Assembly (NCBI RefSeq): GCF_017310015.1
Contig: NZ_CP022297.1
Coordinates: 434,001-498,000 of the forward strand
Source: Marinobacterium iners
GTDB lineage: Bacteria; Pseudomonadota; Gammaproteobacteria; Pseudomonadales; Balneatricaceae
Reading direction: 5' to 3'
DNA length: 64,000 nt
The position numbers and the translations under genes are program-made. Of the stretch, positions 44,370 through 53,749 are shown in pieces. The notes beneath the pieces are model-generated. The model saw only the letters and a list, made by a program, of their open reading frames with translations. It made no database searches and was not told the origin of the DNA. The stretch's first letter is position 1, and each line of letters begins with the position of its first letter.

Positions 44370-44427
44370 GCTATCATCATTTTTATGACCACCAAACGAT
44401 GACACAGCAGCCCAAGGACAGCACCCC

Positions 44428-45324
44428 ATGCCAACGATGGCAGCCAATACTGCTTCACCCAACCAGCGTGAACGCCTGTGGCAGATCGATTTTCTGGCGC
44501 GTTTTCGTGGTCAGGTGACACGTCAGGACCTGGCTCACCGTTTTGGCATAGCACTGTCCAACGCCACCCGTGATTTCACCCTCTACCGCGAGCTGGCGCC
44601 GGGTAACCTGGATTATGATCACCGCGACAAGGTGTATCGTCGTACTGCTCAATTCCAGCCATTGTTTACCTACGACCGCGAGCACACGCTACAGACGCTG
44701 AGCCATGGCCAGGCGGTAGGGCAGGAACCCTGTGAACAGCCGATTCTGGTAGACGTCGCGCCTGCATTGAACCAGCCTGATCTCGATATTCTGGCAGCCG
44801 TGTCACGTGCGCTTTACGCAACCAGAGCCATCAAAATCCGTTATGTATCCGCCAGCAGTGGCGAGTCCGAGCGGGAGATTGTGCCACATAGCCTGGTGAA
44901 CACGGGGTTGCGCTGGCATGTGCGGGCCTTCTGTCGCACCCATGCCCAGTTCCGTGATTTTGTTTTGACGCGCATCATTCAGGCCGATGAACTGAACAGC
45001 GCCACTGATCCGGCGATAGAAAGCATCCAGCAGGATGTAGAGTGGAATCGTTGCCTGGCCGTAGAGCTGGCGCCGCACCCGGCAGCCGCGCACAAACGTG
45101 CCATCGAGCTGGATTACGGCTTGGCACCCGGTGAGTCCCTAAAAGTAAACCTTAAAGCAGCCACCGCTGGTTACCTGCTGCGCCGTTGGGGAGTGGATTG
45201 CAGTCTGAACGCGAGCCTTTCGCCGGATGAGTACCAGCTGGCACTTATCAATCCAGCCAGCGTTTCCCGCCAAGCAAACCTTTCCATTGCCCCCGGTTTT
45301 CTCCAGGAGATACACCGTCCATGA
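44428..45324 (+). CDS. brxR: BrxR WYL-domain regulator
   Basis: A 298-residue transcription regulator: winged helix-turn-helix (residues 15-60, QVTRQDLAHRFGIALSNATR), a WYL domain in the middle (AIKIRYVSASSGESEREIVP, then WHVRAFCRTHAQFRDFVLTR) and a C-terminal WCX-like part. BrxR proteins repress BREX operons and their WYL domains are thought to sense a signal of infection. It is the first gene of the operon; its stop overlaps brxA by four bases. A second ATG at 44437 is an alternative start. Confidence 0.88.
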   Translation: MPTMAANTASPNQRERLWQIDFLARFRGQVTRQDLAHRFGIALSNATRDFTLYRELAPGNLDYDHRDKVYRRTAQFQPLFTYDREHTLQTLSHGQAVGQEPCEQPILVDVAPALNQPDLDILAAVSRALYATRAIKIRYVSASSGESEREIVPHSLVNTGLRWHVRAFCRTHAQFRDFVLTRIIQADELNSATDPAIESIQQDVEWNRCLAVELAPHPAAAHKRAIELDYGLAPGESLKVNLKAATAGYLLRRWGVDCSLNASLSPDEYQLALINPASVSRQANLSIAPGFLQEIHRP

Positions 45325-46100
45325 TCTCGACCGAAGCCCAGCAGAAATTCGGTTTCAAGTTTGGCCGTAACGGTGCCCATGCCAGCCGGACCATGATGCT
45401 GTCTGAAATCACCGAGCTGTTTCACGGTCGCACTATGGATGCCACAGCTGCCCAGTATCAGGAAGATGTGGAGCTGTTCAACGTGCTGCATAAGCCCACT
45501 GAAAAGGCCCGCAAACTGACGTGGCGGCATCTGGTGGATCTCTACGGCATGGATACCGCGATTCCGCTGTTTCGTGTATTCCGCCGCTTTTGGGAATCGG
45601 ACGAACAGGCCCGAACCCTGTTGGCCTGCCAGATGGGGCTGGCCCGTGACCCCTTGCTGCGCATCTCGATGAACAAAATCCTGCAATTAGAGCCAGGCCA
45701 GTGGTTACCTCGGGAGGAGATGGAGCAGGTATTCGCCGAGCAGTGCCCCGATCGCTACAGCCCGGCCACGCTTCGATCCATTGCGCAGAACGTCAACGGC
45801 ACCTGGACCCATGCGGGATTTTTGCAGGGCCGCAGCAAAAAACACCGTACCGACCCGGATATCCGCCCCGTGAATGTGGCCTTTGCGCTGTTCATGGGCT
45901 ATTTGCAGGGGCTGTCGGGCAACCGTCTGTTCAATACTGAATGGACGCGCATACTGGAGTGCCGTACCGAGCGTCTGTTGGAGCTGGCCCGCCAAGCCAG
46001 TCACAGCGGGCTGCTGCGCTTCAAGCACTCCAGCGAAGTGGTTGAAATCACCTTTCCCGATTGTCTGACCAAGGATGAAGAGGCCTGGCTGTATGAGTAA
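45321..46100 (+). CDS. brxA: BREX protein BrxA
   Basis: A 259-residue protein of the DUF1819 family (BrxA), a small helical DNA-binding protein of type 1 BREX. Typical segments are KFGFKFGRNGAHASRTMMLSEI near the N terminus and the winged-helix part around RYSPATLRSIAQNVNGTW. It begins with ATGA overlap to brxR and ends overlapping brxB by eight bases. Its exact job in BREX is not settled. Confidence 0.88.
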   Translation: MISTEAQQKFGFKFGRNGAHASRTMMLSEITELFHGRTMDATAAQYQEDVELFNVLHKPTEKARKLTWRHLVDLYGMDTAIPLFRVFRRFWESDEQARTLLACQMGLARDPLLRISMNKILQLEPGQWLPREEMEQVFAEQCPDRYSPATLRSIAQNVNGTWTHAGFLQGRSKKHRTDPDIRPVNVAFALFMGYLQGLSGNRLFNTEWTRILECRTERLLELARQASHSGLLRFKHSSEVVEITFPDCLTKDEEAWLYE

Positions 46101-46638
46101 TCGACTGAACCGTCTGATCAAAAGCTACGCCGGTTTCATCAACATCCCCTGGATGAAAGGGCTTGCTGATGAGCAGCGCGTGCTCTTTGCTGTTTACCAC
46201 AAAGAAGATGAACTCAAGTTGCGAGCACGGGTAGAAGAGTTCCGTCTGGCCACCGAAAGTGCAGGGCATACCTGGCTGGAGCTGGATATCACTCGCCTGT
46301 TTCCGGAATGGATGGCCGCGCAGAAGTACCGCGAGGACTACTTCGAAGACCCCGAAGATCTGGAGCCGAAGTACAAAACCTTTGTTCGCCAATCGGTAGA
46401 AAAGCTGGCGGCACAGATTCAGTCTGAAGCGGATGAAAACACTTTGGTGACTCTGGTCGGCTGCGGCACCCTGTTTGGCTTCGCCTCAGTATCGGATTTC
46501 GTCAAACAACTGGCCGCCCATGTTCCAGGCCGATTGCTGGTGCTTTTTCCGGGCGAGTATATCGACAACGGTTACCGTCTGCTGGACGCCCGCGATGGCT
46601 GGGGTTACCAGGCCACAGCGATTACCGCAGACAACTGA
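46093..46638 (+). CDS. brxB: BREX protein BrxB
   Basis: A 181-residue DUF1788 protein. The NRLNRLIKSYAGFINIPW start, EDELKLRARVEEFRL and the LVTLVGCGTLFGFASVSDFV/ LLVLFPGEYIDNGYRLLDAR segments are typical. BrxB is a core BREX component thought to join the large complex with BrxC and PglZ. I start at ATG 46093 inside the brxA end; a longer frame to 46075 is less likely. Confidence 0.9.
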   Translation: MSNRLNRLIKSYAGFINIPWMKGLADEQRVLFAVYHKEDELKLRARVEEFRLATESAGHTWLELDITRLFPEWMAAQKYREDYFEDPEDLEPKYKTFVRQSVEKLAAQIQSEADENTLVTLVGCGTLFGFASVSDFVKQLAAHVPGRLLVLFPGEYIDNGYRLLDARDGWGYQATAITADN

Positions 46639-46709
46639 TCAGCATTAAGTACGCATTTAAAGATTCGCGTCACAGACGCCGAGAAACAGACACAGGGAGC
46701 ACGCACAGG

Positions 46710-49700
46710 ATGCTGAACCGCGATATTTACCAATTGGACCCCCAGCAGAACCGGCTGGAGAACAACGGTGTCGCCGAAGTAAAGGACGACCAATCAGCAC
46801 AGGCGCTGAAAACCCTGCGCTACGAGCTGCAAACCTTCGTCTGTGACGGTGAATACGAAGCGGGACTGGGCAAAATCCTCTCGGCCTACCTGCGTAATCT
46901 GGGCGGTGGTCATGAGCAGCCGGGCGTCTGGATCTCCGGCTTCTTCGGTTCCGGTAAATCCCACCTGGCCAAAATGCTGCGTGCGCTTTGGACCAACCAG
47001 CCGTTTGCGGATGGTGTCAGCGCCCGTGACATTGCTGACCTGCCGCAAGAGATCAAGGACTACTTCCAAGAGCTGAGCATTGCCGCCAGCCGTCACGGTG
47101 GTCTGCATGCTGCTTCCGGTACGCTCGGTTCAGGGGCCAACAACAATGTACGTCTGGCACTGCTCAACATCATCTTCAAATCCGCCGGCCTGCCGGAACA
47201 ATACCATCAGGCCCGGTTTGTCCTCTGGCTGAAAAAAGAGGGCATTCTGGAGCAGGTCAAGGCACAGGTGGAAGCCGACGACGATGTGTGGGAAGACGAG
47301 CTGGAAGACCTGTACGTCTCCCGCAGCATCGCCCGTGCCCTGATGCAGGCCGACGATACCCTGGCCAGCGATGTTAAAGAGATGCGTCAGCTGCTGAAAA
47401 TGCAGTACCCGAAGGTGAACGATGTCACCAACCAGCAGATGGTGGATGCCATCCACGATGCACTGGCGCAAAATGGCCAGTTCCCGTTGACCCTGGTCGT
47501 GCTTGATGAGGTGCAGCAATACGTGGGCAATGACGCTGAAAAAGCGCACCACGTACAGGAAGTGGTCGAGACCTGCTGCAAGCACTCCACCTTCGAGAAC
47601 AAGCTGCTGTTTGTCGCCACCGGTCAGAGCGCGCTATCCGGCATGCCCAACCTGCAGCGTTTGATGGGCCGTTTTCAGATTCCGATCCAGCTGTCTGACA
47701 CCGATGTGGAATCGGTGATCCGCAAGGTGATCTTGCAGAAAAAGGCCTCGGCCCGATCCGAGTTGGATGCGGTACTCACCAACCACCTGGGTGAAATCTC
47801 TCGCCAGCTGCGTGGGACCAAAATTGAACACCACCGTGACGACGAGAAGGTGTTGCTGGCCGATTACCCGCTGTTGCCGGTGCGCCGCCGCTTCTGGGAA
47901 AAAGTGCTGCGTATTGTCGATACCACCGGCACCGTGTCACAGCTGCGTAATCAGCTCAAAGTGATCCATGAAGCCGCCAAGTCCACTGCCGAGGAGCCGC
48001 TGGGCCACGTTGTACCGGCTGACTTTATCTACGATCAGATCGCTGTCAGCTTGTTGCAAACCGGTGTGATCTCCAAAGAGATATCCGAAACAATCGGTCG
48101 CTTTTCCGCAGGTGATGCCGATGATCAGCTTAAATCCCGCATTCTGGCGCTGGTGCTGCTGATCGGTAAGCTGCCGACCGACCCCACCGCCGACTGCGGC
48201 GTGCGCGCCACCGCCGATATGCTGGCCGACCTGTTGATTGATGACCTCAACAACGGCAAGGAAGGGATACGCAACCAGGTCCCGAAACTGCTGCAGGCCC
48301 TGGCCGATGACGGCTTGTTAATGCCGATGGAAACCCAGGTAGGGACTGAGTACCGCCTGCAGACTCAGGAAAGCGCCCAGTGGTACGACACTCTGCGCCA
48401 GGAAGAAGCTGACCTGCGCGGTAACCCGCAACGCATCGAAAACATCCGGGTTGACCTGCTGCATAAAGAACTGCGCCAACAGATCGCTCAGGTCCGCTTG
48501 ACCCAGGGTAACTGCAAAGAACCCCGCACCGTGCAGGCCTGTTTTGACCCTGAACTGCCCCGTGATGCCAGTGAAAAGATCTATGCCTGGGTACAGGATG
48601 GCTGGAGTGTCGATGAAAAGAGCTTCCTCAGCGACGCCCGTAGTCGCAACCCCAGCGAACCCACCATCTTCATCTTCGTACCGGCGCGCAACCGTTCCGA
48701 GTTGAACAACGCCATCGTGGCCGAACATGCCGCTCAGGCGACACTCGATAAGCGTGGCATTCCCAACACTGATGCCGGCAAAGACGCCCGCAGCGCCATG
48801 GAAACCCGTTACCGTGATGCCCAGAAGCAGGTTAAAACCCTGCTGCGTGAAATCTTTGATGGCGTGCAGGTGCTTCAGGCCGGCGGCAACGAGGTGGACG
48901 GCAACAGCATTACCGAGCGGGTAGAAACCGCTGCACGCGCCTCGCTGATTCGACTCTATCGTGAATTTGATGCGGCTGATCACGCCGGTTGGGGCAAGGT
49001 GTTTGAGCGTGCGGCCAAAGAGGGTGGTCAGAACGCTCTGGAAGCGGTGGGCTATAGTGACGAGCCGGAAAAACATCCGGTCTGCGCCGCAATCAAGCGT
49101 TACATCGGGGTATCCAAAAAGGGCAGTGAAATCCGTGAGCATTTCTCCGCGGCGCCCTATGGGTGGCCCCAGGATGCCATCGACGGTGCGCTCTTTGTGT
49201 TGCTGGCCAGCGGTATTCTGAAAGCGAAGGATGCGCGCAAAAATCCGGTTCAGGTGACCAAGCTGGAGCGCAAGCAAATCACCCAAACCGACTTCGAGCC
49301 GGAAAGCATCACCATCCGCCCGGTGGATCTGATTAAGATCCGTGGCGTACTCACCGCCTGTGGTATTCAGAACGAGCCGGGTGAAGAAGCCGCCAAACTG
49401 CCGCTGCTGGCAGAGAAGGGGCGCGAACTGGCGCACAAAGCCGGTGGCGAAGCACCGCTGCCCGCCAAGCCGGATACCCGTTTGTTTGATGAACTGGCAC
49501 GTCAGTCCGGCAATGCCCAGCTCAAGTATGCACTGGACGAGCAGGATGGGCTCAAGCAGGCGATCAAAGATTGGAGCCATATTGCCCAGCGCATCGAAGC
49601 GCGCCGCCCTGAGTGGGCGCAACTGCAGGACCTGCTCAACCTGAGCCGTGGCATGGCGTTCCATGGCCCGATTCAGGTTGAAGTGGATGCCATTATCGAT

Positions 49701-50174
49701 CAGCGCGCGCTGCTGGATGATCCCAACCCCATCAGCGCGCTGATTCAGCAGTTGGAAACCAAGCTGCGCGAGGCGATCCAGTTCCATATCCAGGCATACC
49801 TGGCCCGTCATGCCGACTGTCTGACTCAGCTTCAGGCCGACAGCTACTGGCAGCAGTTGAGCGACACCCAGCAAACCGCCATTCTCGGCAAACGTAACCT
49901 GCTGACGCTGGATGAGCCTGCACTCAACGATGCTGAAGCCATTATCGACAGTCTGAACGAGGTTAGTCTGGAACTCTGGAGCGAACGCACCGACTCCCTG
50001 ACCGGCAAGTTCGACAGCGCCCGTGTGGAAGCGGTGGAACTACTACAGCCCAAGCTGCAACGGATCAACCTGCCCAAAACCACCTTTGAATCCGAAGCGG
50101 ATCTGGACGCCTGGCTGGAACAGGTTAAACAGCAGGTACTCGATAAACTCAACGAAGGCCCCGTGACCTTCTAA
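46710..50174 (+). CDS. brxC: BREX protein BrxC (AAA ATPase)
   Basis: A 1154-residue ATPase (DUF499/PglY-like). The Walker A motif is GFFGSGKSHLAK near residues 76-87, and the Walker B region is LTLVVLDEVQQYVG near 260. The long C-terminal part (about 700-1150) is helical with coiled coils. BrxC is one of the largest BREX proteins and is required for defence. Full length and intact. About 70 bases separate it from brxB, and pglX starts 28 bases after its stop. Confidence 0.95.
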   Translation: MLNRDIYQLDPQQNRLENNGVAEVKDDQSAQALKTLRYELQTFVCDGEYEAGLGKILSAYLRNLGGGHEQPGVWISGFFGSGKSHLAKMLRALWTNQPFADGVSARDIADLPQEIKDYFQELSIAASRHGGLHAASGTLGSGANNNVRLALLNIIFKSAGLPEQYHQARFVLWLKKEGILEQVKAQVEADDDVWEDELEDLYVSRSIARALMQADDTLASDVKEMRQLLKMQYPKVNDVTNQQMVDAIHDALAQNGQFPLTLVVLDEVQQYVGNDAEKAHHVQEVVETCCKHSTFENKLLFVATGQSALSGMPNLQRLMGRFQIPIQLSDTDVESVIRKVILQKKASARSELDAVLTNHLGEISRQLRGTKIEHHRDDEKVLLADYPLLPVRRRFWEKVLRIVDTTGTVSQLRNQLKVIHEAAKSTAEEPLGHVVPADFIYDQIAVSLLQTGVISKEISETIGRFSAGDADDQLKSRILALVLLIGKLPTDPTADCGVRATADMLADLLIDDLNNGKEGIRNQVPKLLQALADDGLLMPMETQVGTEYRLQTQESAQWYDTLRQEEADLRGNPQRIENIRVDLLHKELRQQIAQVRLTQGNCKEPRTVQACFDPELPRDASEKIYAWVQDGWSVDEKSFLSDARSRNPSEPTIFIFVPARNRSELNNAIVAEHAAQATLDKRGIPNTDAGKDARSAMETRYRDAQKQVKTLLREIFDGVQVLQAGGNEVDGNSITERVETAARASLIRLYREFDAADHAGWGKVFERAAKEGGQNALEAVGYSDEPEKHPVCAAIKRYIGVSKKGSEIREHFSAAPYGWPQDAIDGALFVLLASGILKAKDARKNPVQVTKLERKQITQTDFEPESITIRPVDLIKIRGVLTACGIQNEPGEEAAKLPLLAEKGRELAHKAGGEAPLPAKPDTRLFDELARQSGNAQLKYALDEQDGLKQAIKDWSHIAQRIEARRPEWAQLQDLLNLSRGMAFHGPIQVEVDAIIDQRALLDDPNPISALIQQLETKLREAIQFHIQAYLARHADCLTQLQADSYWQQLSDTQQTAILGKRNLLTLDEPALNDAEAIIDSLNEVSLELWSERTDSLTGKFDSARVEAVELLQPKLQRINLPKTTFESEADLDAWLEQVKQQVLDKLNEGPVTF

Positions 50175-50202
50175 ACGGGATCTTTTAGAGAGCGACATTC
50201 TG

Positions 50203-53200
50203 ATGAATATGTTCAACAACACCCGTCAGCCACTGGATCGCACCCTGCGTAAGGCGCTGGAAACCACCGTGGGCAAAGCCCGCGAAGTGGCGGAACAGGC
50301 GGCGACTCAGGCACTGACCCGCCTGAGCGTAAGCGATGCCAAACCCGCCGACTACCTGAGCGATGCCCAGCGCAACTTGCGTAACCGCCTGCGTGCCCAT
50401 GGCCGCCAGCTGGGGGATAGCAAACAAGATAACGGCCAGCAGAGCATCCGCAAATTGGTGACGGAAGTCGCCTACGAACACTGGCACCGCATGCTGTTTG
50501 CCCGTTTTCTGGAGCAGAACCAACTGTTGATGTACGACGAGCACACGCCGCTGACCCTGGCGGAGTGTAACGAGTTGGTACAGGAGCCGGATATCGCCCG
50601 CGATGAACTGGAAGCCCGCTGCACCACCGGCTGGGAGCTGGCCGGGGTGCTGGCCTCCAAGATGCTGCCGCAGATTTTCCGGATCGACTCCCCGGTGTTC
50701 GAGCTGGAGCTGGCACCGGAACATCAACGCACACTGGAACAGCTGGTTACTGGCTTAGCCCCGGCGACCTTCCAGGCCCAGGATAGTTTGGGCTGGGTGT
50801 ATCAGTTCTGGCAAAGCAAGCGCAAAAAAGAGGTGAACGATTCCGAGGTCAAGATTGGCGCCGACGAACTCTCGCCCGTCACCCAGCTGTTTACTGAGCC
50901 CTATATGGTCAGCTTCCTGCTGGATAACAGCCTGGGCGCCTGGTGGGCAGGCCAACGACTCACCGACCACGACTGGCAAACCGCTCAAAGCGAACAGGAG
51001 CTGCGCGACAAAGCCGCCATTCCTGGCGTACCACTTAGTTACCTGCGCTTTGTGAAGGATGAAAAAAGCCAGCAATGGCAACCCGCCTCCGGCACCTTCG
51101 ACGCCTGGCCTAAACGCCTAAGCGAACTTAAAGCCCTCGACCCCTGCTGCGGCTCCGGCCATTTCCTGGTCGCTGCCTTCCTGATGCTGGTCCCCATGCG
51201 CATGCAGGCCGAACAGCTCAACGCCCGCCAGGCCATTGACAAGGTGCTCAGCGAGAACCTCCACGGCCTGGAGCTGGACCAGCGCTGCGTCGAGCTGGCC
51301 GCCTTTGCCGTGGCACTGGAAGCCTGGCGCTTCCCGGATGCCGGTGGCTATCGCAGCCTGCCGGAGCTGCATCTGGCCTGTAGTGGCCTCTCCATTACCG
51401 CCGCTAAGGAGGAGTGGAAGGAACTGAGTCGCAAGGCGGGCAAGCAGAACCTGACCATCGCCCTGGACTGGATGTACCAGACCTTTAAAGATGCCCCTGT
51501 GTTGGGCAGCCTGATCAACCCGCGCCGCAGCAAGGCCGCGCAGATCGCCCAGTGGAGCGAACTGCAGCAACTGCTGGGTGAGGCACTCTCGCAGGAACAA
51601 ACACAGCAACAGGAAGCAGCGGAAACGGGCAGCTCTGAAATCAATAACCGCGTCGAAGCGGGCATTGTCGCCCAGGGTTTGGCCAAAGCCGCCGAGCTGC
51701 TGGCAGGCCAGTACACCTGGGTGATCACCAACGTGCCTTACCTGGCGCGCGGCAAACAGCACGACACCCTCAAAGACTACTGTGAAACCCATTACCCCGA
51801 AGCCAAGAATGATCTGGCCACGGTGTTTCTCGACCGCTGCCTGGAGTTCTGTGAGCAGGGTGGCACCGCCAGTATTGTGCTGCCACAGAACTGGTTGTTC
51901 CTTACCAGCTACCGCAAGTTCCGCGAAAAGCTGTTGCAGAACGATAGCTGGCATTTGATTGCGCGAATGGGTGAAGGGGCATTTGAATCCTCAGCGGCTG
52001 CGGGGGCCTTCGTAGCTCTGATCACCCTGAGCCGTGGCAATGCCGCAGGCCAGTCGGTGGATCTGCTGAACACTGGCGAGCAGAGCAATTGGATTCGTGG
52101 GGTGGATGTGTCCGAACCGCGTACGGCGGCAGAGAAGGCGGCGGGGTTGTTGGTGGATGACGTGAAGAGTGTGGATCAGGGGAGGCAGTTGGGGAATCCG
52201 GATGCAAGAGTCAGTTTAGGGCAAGCTAGCGATCTACCTCTTTTGGAAATGTACGCATCTTCAATACTGGGTTTAGGTACATGTGATGCACCTCACTACG
52301 TACGGCTGTTCCCTGAGATTCCTAAACTCACGAGTTTTTGGTCTTTTTTACAGACTGCGTCTCAAAGCGATTCTTCTCCGACAGGTTTGGAGTCAATTGT
52401 CAGCTGGGATAGTGCAAGAAAGCGTGTACACGGGATGTCAGATGCAGAGCGAAAGCAAGGTCATAATCAAGATTACCGTGGTCGAGATGCTTGGGGTAAA
52501 AATGGGGTTGCCATATCTCTTATAAGAAATTTAAGAACCGCCGACTACAGAGGTCAGTTGTTCGATAAATCAGTAGCTACTTTGATTCCCAAGAAAAAGA
52601 GCAATCTCGAATGTTTGAAGTCTTTTTCTGAGTCACCTGACTTTGTTGATCTAGTAAGACAAATTGATCAAAAATTGATGGTGACGAACTCAACTCTGGT
52701 TAAGATTCCATTCGACTTTGAGTATTGGGCCAAAACCGCCGAAGAAAAATACCCCAACGGCCTACCCCAGCCTTACACCAACGACCCTACCCAATGGACC
52801 TTCCACGGCCACCCTTGTGGTTCGGTCATCTGGGACGAAGACAGCAAATGGACCGCCCATGACGAACTGCGCGTCGATGACAGCGTACTGCAAGTCGCCG
52901 TCGCCCGCCTGCTCGGCTACCGTTGGCCGGCAGAGCTGGACCCAGAAATGGAACTGGCCGTTGAACAGCGAGAATGGGTCGAGCGTTGCCAGTCTTTGGC
53001 CGGTTTTATCGATGACGACGGCATTGTCTGCTTGCCGCCGGTGCGCGGCGAAAAGGCCGCCGACCAGCGCCTGGAAGCCCTGCTGCAAGCCGCCTATGGC
53101 GATGCCTGGACCACTCCGCTGAAAAACCGCCTGCTCGATGCCGTCGGCAGCAAATCCCTCAGCCTCTGGCTGCGCGATAAGTTCTTCGAGCAACACTGCA

Positions 53201-53745
53201 AGATGTTCCAGCACCGGCCCTTTATTTGGCATGTGTGGGATGGCCTGAAAGACGGCTTCAGCGCCCTGGTCAACTACCACCAGCTGGACAAGGCCGGGCT
53301 GGAGCGCCTGATCTACACCTATCTGGGCGACTGGATCCGCACCCAGCAAGCGGGCGTGGCCAACGGCGAAGACGGTGCCGATATCCGCCTCGCCGCAGCC
53401 GAAACCCTGAAAGCCGAGCTGGAAAAGATCCTCGAAGGTGAAAAGCCCTACGATATCTTCGTGCGCTGGAAACCGCTGGCAGAACAGCCTATCGGCTGGA
53501 ACCCCGATCTTAACGACGGCGTGCGCCTCAACATCCGCCCCTTCCTGCTGGCCAAAGACCTGGGCAAAAAAGGCGCGGGCATTCTGCGTGTGAAGCCTAC
53601 CAGTATCAAATGGACCAAGGACCGCGGCAAAGATGTTCCCTCAGCCCCCTGGTACCACCTGGGCCTTGAATACGGCGGCAAAGAAGGCGACCGCATCAAC
53701 GAACACCATCTGACATTGGCAGAGAAGCAAGCGGCAAGGAGCTGA
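50203..53745 (+). CDS. pglX: BREX adenine methyltransferase PglX
   Basis: A 1180-residue class I DNA methyltransferase that marks host DNA at an asymmetric site so BREX can tell self from phage. Motif I is LDPCCGSGHFLVAAF near 310-325, and the catalytic motif IV reads TNVPY (Asn510), a variant of the usual NPPY. The stretch near residues 666-840 (52200-52725) is about 41% GC while both sides are near 60%, as if the target-recognition region had been exchanged. The frame stays open throughout, so the gene looks functional. The next gene starts four bases after its stop with AAGGAG in its last codons. Confidence 0.94.
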   Translation: MNMFNNTRQPLDRTLRKALETTVGKAREVAEQAATQALTRLSVSDAKPADYLSDAQRNLRNRLRAHGRQLGDSKQDNGQQSIRKLVTEVAYEHWHRMLFARFLEQNQLLMYDEHTPLTLAECNELVQEPDIARDELEARCTTGWELAGVLASKMLPQIFRIDSPVFELELAPEHQRTLEQLVTGLAPATFQAQDSLGWVYQFWQSKRKKEVNDSEVKIGADELSPVTQLFTEPYMVSFLLDNSLGAWWAGQRLTDHDWQTAQSEQELRDKAAIPGVPLSYLRFVKDEKSQQWQPASGTFDAWPKRLSELKALDPCCGSGHFLVAAFLMLVPMRMQAEQLNARQAIDKVLSENLHGLELDQRCVELAAFAVALEAWRFPDAGGYRSLPELHLACSGLSITAAKEEWKELSRKAGKQNLTIALDWMYQTFKDAPVLGSLINPRRSKAAQIAQWSELQQLLGEALSQEQTQQQEAAETGSSEINNRVEAGIVAQGLAKAAELLAGQYTWVITNVPYLARGKQHDTLKDYCETHYPEAKNDLATVFLDRCLEFCEQGGTASIVLPQNWLFLTSYRKFREKLLQNDSWHLIARMGEGAFESSAAAGAFVALITLSRGNAAGQSVDLLNTGEQSNWIRGVDVSEPRTAAEKAAGLLVDDVKSVDQGRQLGNPDARVSLGQASDLPLLEMYASSILGLGTCDAPHYVRLFPEIPKLTSFWSFLQTASQSDSSPTGLESIVSWDSARKRVHGMSDAERKQGHNQDYRGRDAWGKNGVAISLIRNLRTADYRGQLFDKSVATLIPKKKSNLECLKSFSESPDFVDLVRQIDQKLMVTNSTLVKIPFDFEYWAKTAEEKYPNGLPQPYTNDPTQWTFHGHPCGSVIWDEDSKWTAHDELRVDDSVLQVAVARLLGYRWPAELDPEMELAVEQREWVERCQSLAGFIDDDGIVCLPPVRGEKAADQRLEALLQAAYGDAWTTPLKNRLLDAVGSKSLSLWLRDKFFEQHCKMFQHRPFIWHVWDGLKDGFSALVNYHQLDKAGLERLIYTYLGDWIRTQQAGVANGEDGADIRLAAAETLKAELEKILEGEKPYDIFVRWKPLAEQPIGWNPDLNDGVRLNIRPFLLAKDLGKKGAGILRVKPTSIKWTKDRGKDVPSAPWYHLGLEYGGKEGDRINEHHLTLAEKQAARS

Positions 53746-53749
53746 ACAG

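Noticed and set aside
48318..49874. A 518-codon open frame antisense to brxC
   Set aside because: It mirrors the codon bias of brxC and has no recognisable domain.
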